Source: Setophaga petechia
Lineage: Eukaryota > Chordata > Aves > Passeriformes > Parulidae
Length of the DNA stretch: 64,000 nt
Reading direction: 5' to 3'
Assembly: GCA_024362935.1 (NCBI GenBank)
Contig: JANCRA010000019.1
Coordinates: 340,001 to 404,000, forward strand
Shown: in pieces, positions 13,401 to 25,400 of the stretch
Numbering within the stretch: position 1 is the first letter of the stretch
Layout of the letters: each line of letters starts with the position of its first letter
The notes under the pieces: model-generated
Told to the model about the DNA's origin: nothing
The model's input: only the letters and a program-made list of their open reading frames with translations
The model's database searches: none
Made by a program: the position numbers and the translations under genes

Positions 13401-16400
13401 TGAGGTTAGACAAAATTACCTGCACATTCTTATTTTTTACCTGTTTCCCAGATGGCATAACAAAGCTGCAAAGTGTCTAATTAGCATCATGCTGGGGCAC
13501 TTTCATTTAGATGCAGAGCACTTCTTCTCTTGAAATGACTTCAAAATATGCAGGATTAATGCCATTTTTTTGTGGTGACCGTTTCTGTGTTGCTCAAAGT
13601 GAGAATGAGAATTATCGGTAGTGAAAAAGGTTGACAGCAGATGACAGAAATTAATTCCCATATATTCATTTTCCTGGGAAAAGGGTCCAGCAGACTTCCT
13701 GTTGTTTCCTCCCTCAGCTGATAAAATGCTGTTCTAGTCTTGATGTGTAAGCATGCTGGAATTTGCAAGAGATCAGCTCCTGTTTTCGACTTTTAAAAGC
13801 CCAGGGCATTGCAACTTGGCAGATCTACACTGTGTCCCCTTCCGTCTTCCTCCTGCCCATCTGTTTGTGGGATTCTTGTGCCCAGTTTGCCTCCCTGTGG
13901 TCTCAGAGCTGTTGAGCCTCATCCTTGGAAGAGGCAGTGGTGGTGGCAAAGATCCTGCAGAGAGCTATTAAAGTGTTACCAACAGTGGGAGCCTGAGCTA
14001 GAAAGCTTTCTGGTAGCTGCCTGCTGCTTTCATGTCAAGCTGGCAGCAGCTTGAGGAGGAGAGGACACCCACCCAGAAAAGAAAAAATTGTAAATATATG
14101 ACAAAAGTGTTACGGTTTTGCTTTAGCTTTAAATGTTTGTTCATTAATTTCCCTTTCCTGAAAGACTGCTGTTCTGTGTGGTGTCTGTTCCACTTTTGAT
14201 TAGTTTTTGTTTTGTCCATGGTAGGGTAAGTTAGACTCCGGTCTAACTCGCTTATGATTGATGCAATTAGCCAGTGTTAGTTGTGGCTGTTCGACTAAGC
14301 TGGGCTGCTTAAATGTGGTAGGAGTCAGTGAAAGCCATTACATTGTGCAGATCTGCACCTAAAATTTGAACTACAAAACCAGACTTTCCCTTCCTCTTCA
14401 CAGGCTTGGAGGAAAGATGACAGCCAGCTTTAGGTTTCAGATGTTAACCTGGAACTCTGCCTGCGAGTTCCCTCTGGCTTTTCAGATTTTAAGTTGAGAA
14501 ATCAAAAGTTGTGGTTTTTTGCCTGGGCAGATTGTTTTAATTGTATTGTATTCGGTTGTATCAAATGAACTGTGTTGGTGTTTTGGGTATGGTTGTTCGT
14601 TCTGTTTAAAATTTGAAGTAGAAATAGTTTAGTGGGTTTTAGATTTAGCCTAGTTTGCAAAGAAGGGAGGTATTTTTTTCCTGAACCTTAATTACTCTCC
14701 TGTTGCTGGAGCTTCTGAATCTGTTGGTTAATTATAATGAGCTTTTAAAAAGAGGTCTCAAAATAACTGGATTTTGTAAGAGTTTCTGTCAGGGCAGAGG
14801 AGAAGGAGATCCAAATTGCTGCCCATGAGGAAAAAGCAGGAAGAACTTGCTAGGTCCATTTGTTGAGCTGGCTGCTTCTGCTGGCGCTTGCATCCTTCCA
14901 AAGTTGACATGATGTCTTTTGCCTACTCTGTGTGTGATAGGAAAAGCAAGGGGTGTTGTAACTGGAGAGGAGCTTCAGGGCAAGACTGGAAGATAAATAA
15001 TGACTTATGGTTCTATTTGTCTTCAGAATAGTATCACCTGGCTTAGCATTGTCCAAAATCCATTAGTCTTAGACTGTAGGAGCCTGGCAAAGTTAATATA
15101 TTGGTTTCTTCAAGACAATTTTACCTTCCTCTCTTCCTTCAAAGTTGCAGGTAGTGCTGTAGTCTGGATGTGTCTCTGTAATTTCTTCCCCCCATCCTTG
15201 ATTTATAAATAGAATTATGGCTGTGGCTGTCACTTACTATATTAAATACAGCCTCCCAAAACAAATTAATCTAAACTCTAAAAACAAGGAGAAGAATTGT
15301 TTCTTTGTGCTTCAGATAGCAGTGTGGAGGGAAGCTGCTACCTTTTATGCCAGTAGAATCCAGGGAAGTTGCTGCTTTGTATGCTAGCAGAATCCAGTAT
15401 GTTTGTCACGTTGTTCCTTGGTTAAAAAGTGTTAATTTTTCTCTTCAGCCAGCAGCTGCAACAGCTAGTGTTACTACAGTTACTGCTGTAAAGCCTTTGA
15501 GTACTGGAACACCTGTAAAACTTCCAGTTACAGGACCACCTGCACAAGCTATCTCCCAAAAGGCAGTCTCTGTGAAAGCAGAGGGCACAACAGTAGCACA
15601 GACCAGCGCTTCTACAGTAAGGAAAAAAAAAAGTTTTTAATTAAAAATTAACATTCTGTATGTTCATCAGAGGTTGAAGAGACAGTGCAACATCTAACAG
15701 TCTTCTCTTTATTTTCACACTAGGAGATGCTAGAGAATGTGAAGAAATGCAAGAATTTTCTTGCTACGCTAGTAAAATTGGCATCTAGTGGACCTCAAGC
15801 CCCTGAGATGGGGCAGAATGTGAAGAATCTGGTGCAAAACCTACTGGTGAGACTTTTTTCAAAACAAAGTTTGTGTCATTTGTCTGTGAATTTTTGACAT
15901 TTACTTTATCATATTTTTGTTCCTGTTATTTTGTAGCTTTTTTTTTTTTTTTAACAGCTCAGGAGTTGAATTTGTGGCTGAATGCATCTGACCCTTGTTA
16001 AGTCTTACGTTTTAAATCTTACTTTTTTAAACTGAATCCCATGCTGTGTTATTTCCCCCCTCACATTTCTGTTTCACTGTATGCACGCAGGTAACTGACA
16101 GCAGGAGGAGCTGGTAGTGTTAACACAGCTTCTGGGTATATTTTTTTTCATGTTGGTGTAGTTTTGAGTCCTCAGTAGCAAGAATCTGATGTGGATGTTG
16201 CAGTGCAGCGCTAAGTCCGTACTACTGCTTTACTCCAAGACAGAACTGAGCAATGGAACAGGAATGACATTATCAATAGTTTAAAACAGTAGGATGGAGC
16301 AAACAGCGTGGTGGCTGCCAACCTCTCTCTCCTTGCAGGTGGCTTCCGTATGGTGCTTCGTGCTGTATCCCAGCACAGCTGGGTTTTCCTGGTAACGATT

Positions 16401-19400
16401 TCTCCTGCCACTTCTTGTCATGGCATTTGACCGCTGCTGCTGTGTCGTTGTTCCACCCTAGCAGAAGGCTGTGTGCTGGTGGAGGGGGGTGGCTTTGCCA
16501 GTGGTACCAAAGGGCCTTTCAGTCTGGGAAGGTGTGATGTAGACAGGTGTAATTTCAGAGAGCAGATTGTTTGAAGAATGCAGCCTTGCAAAAATAAGAT
16601 TCCTTAGCCTCTGTCCCTGCTGGACTGTACGCTTTCCTTCTGTGGGAAAAATTGAGTTGTTCTTTCTTGTGCTTACAGTACTTGTTGTTTTTTGGTTTTG
16701 TTTCTTTTTAAAGAGCAGTTATTAAGAGATGTTAATACATTGTTAACTGCACAGTTGTTTGCTTTTTGTAGTAGTTTAAAATTCTGCTATTTGGTATGTA
16801 TATGATTTAAATGCAAAATAAAGTTTTGTGTGTATGAGAGAAATGAGTAAATTGCAGCTGGGCAGCAGGATGATGCTTAAGGCAGCGTTTCATGAAGTGG
16901 GTGTCAAGCACCCTGTATGCACTGAGCCTTAGTGTGCCAAACCACTTGCATCTGTATCAATGAGGCCTCGGTGACCCATGTTTGCATCTCAGTGAGATCT
17001 AACAGGCAACAGATCAAGTGGCTAAATGGGAGAGCTGCTGGAAGCTCTGTTTGTCTGCAAAAACACAGTCTCTAAAATTCCTGTCCTGGTTATGTGGCAA
17101 CCTGGAACAGTTTCTCCAGAGGTGAATGTGGGTGAGAGGAGTAATTTCTCAGCAGAAATGGAGATTGGTGTTCCCTTTGTGTCTTTATACCTTTTTGGAG
17201 AAGGTAATGTTCTTGATGAGTCCGGGGCTTAACCCTGTGTGCAAGTGAGGGGTCTCAGAAGTTTACTCCAGCTTCCTAACCCTCCCAAGCCCTTGAGTCA
17301 GGTGTTTTTGTTGGGACAGGCTGGAAAGCATTAAGAAAGGAAACAGTACTCTGCAGTTCAGAGGACTGTTACCGTGGGGGTATGCAGAAATGTTTTGATC
17401 ATTTTGGAAAGACTGTGTTAAATGTTCTAATATGCTGTGTAATGCAGTAGTCTGGAATTGTCTTACCAAAACTGCTAAATTGTCATAAGTCTTTGATGCC
17501 TCTAAGTTTATTTTTATGCAGATAAACTACCTTTACTGAAAGAAGTACTAAGTAGTTGATTTAAAATGCATCTACATAACCGTGAGATACTCAAAAGTAT
17601 CAGAGCTGCTTATAAACTTTTTTCTGTCCCTTCACTTCAGTGACTGGGTGTGAACACCTATCCCTAGGTGTGTTAACTGCCTGTAGCTGAAGAAAGCATA
17701 AACAACTTGGGTAATACTATATGAACATTACAACATTATTCTATCCTGACTCCCCTTTTTCTTCTTTTTAAGTAAAGCAGGAAAAAAGCATTTGAGTACT
17801 GAAATTGAACAATGCTATGATAATATAAGTTTCCATGACCTTTTGGTACATCTTGAGGTGAATTCAGTTATAACTTAAAATTATAATTTTGTTTTTCTCT
17901 TAGGAAGCAAAAATTGAACCAGAAGAATTTACAAAAAAGTTGTACATGGAGCTTAAGTCATCTCCACAACCATATTTAGTTCCTTTCCTCAAGGTAAGTG
18001 TCTGATTATGGATATGTAGTATTTAAAGAGGGAAGGGAGGAGGACCAGAAGAGAAGAGAGCTGGGGCATTCAAATTTGTTCAGGTCACTTGAAGAATGGT
18101 GCTTAGGATACTTCTGTGACTGTTGTGCTTGGAAAGACAATTCTTAAGGGGAAGAGGAGTTTTTGAGGACTATTTTATGCTGTGTACCTAATGTTGTATA
18201 GTAATTGCCCTCTAGGTGTTAGTGGAGACTGGTGTGTTGGAAGCTGTGCATTTAGTCTACAGTAGAGCAGCTGTGGTAAGATAACCTCCTACTTTCTCAT
18301 CAAAATTGTAGCAATTCTGAGTTCTAACTCAAAGGCTGACAACAGTGGTGATGCATAAGCTTATGCCATGTTAAAGATCAAACAATTTGCATAAAGCTAT
18401 TCATCTTCTGCTGGTTTATGTTTAACTGGAGACAGGAAAAATCTCTGCCCCTTGCTCCAGAAAGGGTCTGATAAGACTACTGTAGCTTAGGAAAAGAATT
18501 CCAGGGACTCTACTTCTGTTCAAGCAAATAATCATATAAAGGAAAAAATGCTTCCTTGAGACTTTTAATCATATTATAGAATGGTATTAACAAAATAAAC
18601 ATTAATTATACGGCAAGCATTAAATCTCAGTGAAAACGTGGAAAACTATGTTAAACTTAGTAAATTCCAATGTGCACCATACTCTTAGGTTTGTTGGACC
18701 TGTATGTTCATTATAGGCGTGATGGTGAATAAAGGAAGAATAGTTAGGTGGTAAAACCGGGACAGAGTTTTTCTGGAGTTTGCCCTTTTCCTTGGTATTT
18801 GACAGACTATATAACAATGCATGTGATAATGTTCATATTGCTCTAGATGGCTGATGCTCATCTACTGAAATCTGGGATAAAAATTTTCCTTAGTGGCAAC
18901 TTGTAAATGCCTTGCTCCAAGTTTGCCATGAGTCTGAAAGAGTGGAGTCATCTCTGCAGCACCTTAAGCTGAGATGAGAGACTCAGATTTGATATTAGAA
19001 AAAAAAAATTTCAGTTAGGATGGTCAGGCATTGGAATGGGTTGCCCATGGGCGTGGTGCAGTCACCATCCCTTAGGTGTTTAATAGGATCTGGATCTGGT
19101 GCTGGGTGATGAGATTTAGTGGTTTAGGGGATACAGTAATAGTGCTGGGCTGATGGTTGGACTTCATGATCTTAAAGGTATAAGGTCTCTTCCAACCTTG
19201 ATGATTCTATGATACATAAAATTTTATGATTGGTCATTTATTACCTGTTTAATTTCCTGGAGGCTTCTTAAATGGCCATGCAAAAGCCAGAAAAATAAAC
19301 AGCTCTGAGAATGGGTTTTCTGCATGCAGTGTGGCTCTGGCTGCAGAAGGACCAGGCTGTGAGTACAGGGTCAGTGTGACTGGCACTCACAGAAGTGCTC

Positions 19401-22400
19401 AGCTCTTCTAAGAAGCCATCCAACAATGTGAAGAGCTGCTACACTTGATGCAGAGAACTCAAGGCATTTTTGCAGGGGTTGAGTTGGATTCAACCATGTG
19501 GGTCAGACCCTGACCTGTCAGAGCAGAGCCCTTGTGTGTTTCTTCTGCAGTGCACTGCCAGGTACTGGCATCATCTAGGCTTCTCTGATTTGGGCAGTCT
19601 CCATACCACATAATCCCTGGCATGGTGCTCTCTCCCTGTTGTGTGCTACATTAACAAAGATATACTGTGACTTCAGAAGTGTTGTTCAGACATGGTCAGA
19701 GTTAGCTGACTTTGCAGTGTTGCCAATCCTTTAAAACATCTTGCACCCACCCAGATTGCCTTTTCCTGAAACACTGTAAGGATGTGTGGCTGATACACAC
19801 AATTAGGTTGATCTGTAACTCTGAGCAGCTGTGACAGGACTGAGTGCCAAATGGAGGATGACTTCAGGAGCACTTCTCAAAGGTGCTAAGAGGATCAGTG
19901 CTGGCCTTGTTTGTAGGGGAAATGTTTGCAACTTCAGTCTGGAAAGAAATGTGATACGGCTTTTTGCCAATCCACTTTTAGCTAGTGAAGTGTAATTTTA
20001 GGGAGGTCTCTCTGGAGCCAGCTCTTATCTTTGAGCTGCAGGTTTTTGACGAAGTTGTGCATGTGTTTTGTTTTGTCTGTTCCAAGAGGTGGAAAAAGTA
20101 CAGTGGCTTTGGCTGTGAAGCCTGCTTGATTTTCAAGTCTGCTGGATGCTTTTGGTACAAAAATTGCATCAGGAGCTAAGCAGCTTTTTAAAAGAAAAGG
20201 AAGTGAATGTTCAAAAACAGATGGACTGCAAAAGGTCCAGTTGTGCAAACAGTGTGACTACTTGGTACGCTAGCATGTGAGACATGCACCTTTTGCATGA
20301 AGTCCAAAGTGGCAGCACTGTGTTAGGAGCTCTTAGAAACTTTAGCAACTATTACAAGAGGAGGAAAAAATACAAGGGTTTTTAAGAATATACAGGTAGC
20401 TGCAGAACTGATTTTCCCTGGTTCAGAGCTATAGCAGATTATAAACAGTGAAGGAGAAAAATCTGTAGAGAGTTTGAAGATTATTCTGTCCATTAACCTT
20501 CTCAAACACAGCTGTAGTAAAAATGAGATGTTGCCAGATTGCTTTACTTTTGTTCTCTTTTTGCAGAAAAGTAGCTGGCTGAAGTTGTGTTGCTGCAGCT
20601 CTGCAGACATTATTAAAGTGGTATCCCCCCCTAGTGTAGATACAGCTGTATTGGTATAAAAGTGTTCTTGTCTTCAGACCTTGTTCCTGACTTTATTGCA
20701 TAATTGGTAGCTCCCTGTCAGGCTCCATGAAACAAACACAGCTGTTCCGATATAGCAGGGGGTTTTGGCAAAAGAAAATTCTTTGAGGTAATAAAGCAGT
20801 TAAAATCATCTTACTTTGAAACATAAATTCCAAATTGAACAATCTAAACAGAAGAACAAAGTTATATGTGAGCTTCCCCATAGATGGGATTACTGTGTGT
20901 AGCGTAGCTGTGGTGATGGTTGACCTTTGCTCAGCTGGTGTTGGTGTTTCTTGTCATTTTCACTGAACAGGATTGTCCTCAATTTAAGCATGCCTGAAAT
21001 TTAGCAAAACCTGTTTGCCATTTATTGTCTCATGAAAAATGTAATTGGGAAATTAGGAAGAAGATTCAGTTAAAAATGTATTATTATTGTGGAAAACTGC
21101 TGCTACTACATCAGTGTTTTTTCATTTTTCTTTTAGAAAAGTTTGCTTGCCTTACGGCAACTAATGCCCGATCCTCAGAGCTTTATCCAGGAGTGTATGG
21201 AGCAGCCAGCCCCAACCCAAGAAGAGGTTTCCACTTGTCCCTCTGCAGCACCAGCTCCCTCGACAGGAGCAGCAACCTCGGCTGTAGCAACAACTGCTCT
21301 TCCAGCTGTAAAACCCTCATCTGCAGCGGTCACAGCCCCTGTAGTTGTCACACCAGTCCTTGCCAGCACATCAGCAGCAGCTCCTCTGCAGGCTGTGAAG
21401 GCTATTCCTTCCCCTGCCACAGGGACAGTGGCTCTGGGGCCCGCAGCTTCCGTCCTCACCACAGCCGTGGCATCGTCCGGGCTGACCGCTGTCCAGCCTG
21501 GCAAGCCAGTCCTCACCTCTGCGGTGCCAGCGCCCTCTCTGCAGGCTGCAAAGCCAGTGCTGGTCTCTACAGTGGCATCTTCAGCAACAACCCCTCTCCA
21601 GCCTCTGAAACCAGTCATGGGAACCCCAGTTGGCATTAAAATCTCGCAGCCCAGCTCCATCGTGGCACGGTCAGCAGGTGCTCCGCAGGTGGTTAAAGTG
21701 AAGCAGCTGGTAAGATGGATTCTCTGCTTCTCTGTAATAACCCAGCTCCTTTGCTTTGATTCTTGCCATTTAATAAAGAGGATACCAGTTTGGACCTCTG
21801 ATTCTTCTTTTGTTTTTTTCTTTTAATGTATGAAGCTAGTCTGTCCAGCAGTTATGTTTGTGATAGTTTAGAAATGCTGAGCCCTTGCTGGAAAGGTGAA
21901 TCTAAAGCCAAGCTGTCAGCTTGGTCTCTTGGAAGACACGTTGACCACCATTTCACCAGACTGAGCACCCATTTTGAGAGGCAGAGGGATACGAGGTCTA
22001 GCCCCCACTACGCACACAGCCAGGCTAGGTTGGCACCTGGAAGAAAAGTTAGGAAATGCAAGTGTCAGAAACGGAAACTGCTCATGAGATACTTATGCTG
22101 ATTGCTCTTGGATGTCCTGTTAGGGCTGTGCCTCAGCTAGCCACCAGGGATGCCAGTCTCTCTCCCCTGGTAGTTCCTGCCCTGGCTACTTGGCAGGCAC
22201 GGGTGGCTTGATATTGTTCAGTGATATGTTATCTGAAATGCATGAACTACCTCAAGGAGCTTTTCTGAGCTGATTTCTGACCTCCACATTTACTAAGACA
22301 TGTTAATTATGAAGTCGTCCAAAAGTGAGTTTTTTCTATCAGGCCTCATTAGCTAACAAATTCCAGGAGGAATAACTGTCTTATTAAAACAATACCCTCA

Positions 22401-25400
22401 AAAGCAATGTGTTAACGTTTTTTATTCTTGGCACAGGTTAACTTCTTGCTAATATTAATATTAAATGCCAAGAAACTGTGGATCACAGGTATACCCAAAA
22501 GAGCAACTTTGTGAAATAAATTAGGTTTGGTTTATAGGTGTTTAAGATACCAAGTAGCATGGTGTCCAGCTGGTCTACCTGTAAGTAATGCTTTCAAGTA
22601 TTTTAGAGAATTAGTCTCCCTTTGGCAGATAAAGAATTCAATTCTTGCAAAGAAATTCCTTGTAAAAAATTTTTTCTTTAAAAAGTGGGAAAACCATTAG
22701 ACTTCCTGTGAAACTAGATTTACTTTTCACAGGTGTGGTAGGACATCTGCTGTGTGAGTTTTCTTTTTAGCTTGGATATTGTATATACTTGATTTAACAG
22801 TGTTCAGACCCCTAAAATGTTTTGCCTTTTTAATTCCTTTCCTTTCAGAGGAATTAAGGTAGATATAATACAAGAATCCTGCATTCTAAATAAAGAGTTC
22901 ACACTATGATAGCCTAAGTATGAGCTTTTCACCCTTCCAGACTTGCTTAAAACTGTATGGGGTGGATGGAGAGTCCGTTTTCTGAGTGGATTTGTTTAAA
23001 AAAAAAAAAAAAAGAGGCAAAATACCCTCAACCCCAAAACTCCAAAGAAGAGTTATTAAGCATATGCACTGACATCTTGGCTAGTAGTAGCTAAAGTCAA
23101 GTTGGAAAAGGAGTTGGTACTCATAGTCTTTGAGGACTAAGTTTGAAATTCCAGCCAGAAGAAAAGGAGAATTTCTTAGGTAGTACAAGGGCAGGAGAGC
23201 AGTTTGTTGGCTACACAGCAAGGCTTGTAATCCAGGGGAAAGGTTGACCATCTGTACAAATAGGCAGGGAAGCTTAGCTCCACACAGGGGAGTCAAAACA
23301 CTTCTTGAATTTGATATTGGTGAACTCAAGAAATGGCTTCTGCCTCTACACTGCTGCACTGTGGCAGTCTGCTGCAATTGCCTTTCTTTGCTGTGCCTTA
23401 CATGTATTGAATTGCATACAAAACATGTTTTTATCCTCATTTTGGGCAGGCACAGTGACTAAAATACTTGCTTTTCTCAGATATAGTTGAAGGACTGAGT
23501 TGATTGCTTCACAGCTTAGCCATATCAGGAGCTTGGTGTTTGTTCAGACAACTTACTAGCACAAAGGGCGAGTCAGTAGAAGTGGCTGTGTCTCCTATGG
23601 CTATCCTGGTGCCTTCTTTTGAAAGGGCAGAGGATCTGTTTTCTCCCATAAGAAAACAAATCTGGACCTGCCTTCCCTAAACAGAAGGGTCCTACTGTCA
23701 GCTGAAAAAGGAAGCACACTGCCAGCTGTGCAAAGCTGTCCATACAACACTGCCAGCAATTCTTCCCCTTTTCAGCCCACAGGGATGTCTGATGCCATAC
23801 ACTCCCTCTGTATGACCCTTTCTAATTTTGGCCTCTTGTGCTTGAGAGAATTTGAACTTTCACATGCCAGCTCCATTATAATATTGGTGGTGCTCAAGAG
23901 TGCAGCACTGCTGTATTTTAATATCAAATTTGTGACTGGAGTGATGCAACACGAAACTTTTCATTTCTGTAGCATTATTATCACAACTCTGTATATACTG
24001 GGGGGTCTGTTCTTCAGGGGTACTGTTGGGATTGATTGCACTCCTGTGCTGTGGCTGTTGCATATTTTGAAGGGTTTTCTCAACACCGTCTCATTTAAGG
24101 TTGTTAGCTTACAAAGACTTTTCATCTTGGAAATAAAGTCTGTGTTGCTCTTGTATTGCTTTGTCTCTTGTTAAAGCACAATAAATGAAAATTTGCATTA
24201 CCAGATGCTGGCATCCATTGGTGAGAAAGCTGCTGTGAGATCACAGCTTCATGTCAGGTATAACCAGCTACGGGTTTGTTGAGTTTTTTGCAGATTGAGG
24301 AGTTTTTGTTAGACAATGGCTATATTCAGCCGATGCACAATCCAGCTTGCTTGTATTAATGGACAGTGATCACGTACACAGGCAATGAATAATGGACATA
24401 TTCAGGAATGGGGTTGATATATCCTTGAAAGAGATACAAGAAGAAAAATCATCAGGACTCAGCAAGTTTGTCAGCAAGTTTGGGAAAGTTGGAAAAAAGT
24501 AAATCATGGGTGGGCCTCACGAGCACAGCAAGACGCATGAGAAATTAGATGATCCAATCAGCATTCTAATTTAGATGCATGAACAGCCAGGATTAACCAA
24601 TCATGTATTAGCTAGAGATGCGTGGACAGTAGAGATTTATTATAAATATAGTCTTTAGGGATAATAAATTTGGCTTCACTGGATCATGTTAGTCATAGTG
24701 TGTTGTCCCTGAACCTCCGCATCCTGCACGGGTTTATGGTGTAGTCCCCACAGTTACCAGTGAGACACACTGCTTAGAGATTATTAATGATTGAACCAAG
24801 GAGTGAAGTGTTTATGCTGTTGCAACTGCTTGTTCTTAGTCAGTTGTTAGTGTCATGGCCCCTTGGAGCTGAGCTTTCAGGAACCACCTTCTCCATTATT
24901 TTTTTTGTCCTGGTTATTGCTTTCCATTCAATTAATGAGGCTGTCTTCATGAAGCAATACAGCTTGTGTGTGATGATGCCTCAGCATTCCTCTGCTGATC
25001 TCCAAACTTTGTTTTATGAATGTTAAACAGGTTCGGTGAGGCTAATCAAAGTCTCTTTAAGGCAGCTGTCTCTTCATTGTCAGCTGAATGTTGTGTTGCA
25101 TTTTTTTTTAACCTAAGAACATCAATAATTTTATTCTGATGTTGTTGTCAGCCTGCTTAACAGGGCACAAAGGAACAGTCCCTTTTCTTTATTATTTCTT
25201 ACTACTAACCTGAAGAAAGGATATTCTCACAGATATTACCGATGTTGGTGATGCTTCATTCTGGCATTGGATCCATGTTGAAATTTCCAGTACTGTTGTT
25301 CTCTCCCATTGCAACTCTCAAGGACTTCCAGCTTTTGTTAGTCTAGAGCTAGAATGGCAAACAGACAATGAGCTCTACTGCCAGCGCATCCTTTCTGTTT

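Larger units (their letters stand above)
11233..15448 (+). other. TAF4B: TAF4B intron, 4.2 kb
   Basis: No coding exon is supported. A C-rich run lies at 12766-12790. A 34-bp near-perfect tandem duplication lies at 15329-15396, about 50 bp before the acceptor. ORFs of up to about 100 codons on both strands resemble no known protein. The rest is ordinary intron sequence. Confidence 0.8.

Noticed and set aside
21175..21660. Antisense ORF of 161 codons opposite the 573-bp exon
   Set aside because: It is the complement of Ala/Pro/Val-rich coding sequence, where stops are rare in antisense frames. It has no family likeness.
23728..24174. Plus-strand ORF of 148 codons, hydrophobic in parts
   Set aside because: No recognisable family, no splice context and no similarity to neighbours. 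T-rich DNA readily gives Leu/Phe/Ile-rich frames.
24680..24728. LTR 3' end placed at ccccaca (about 24759) instead of ctgca
   Set aside because: That border would give no matching direct repeat at a TG start, whereas the ctgca border gives a 6-bp duplication on both sides.
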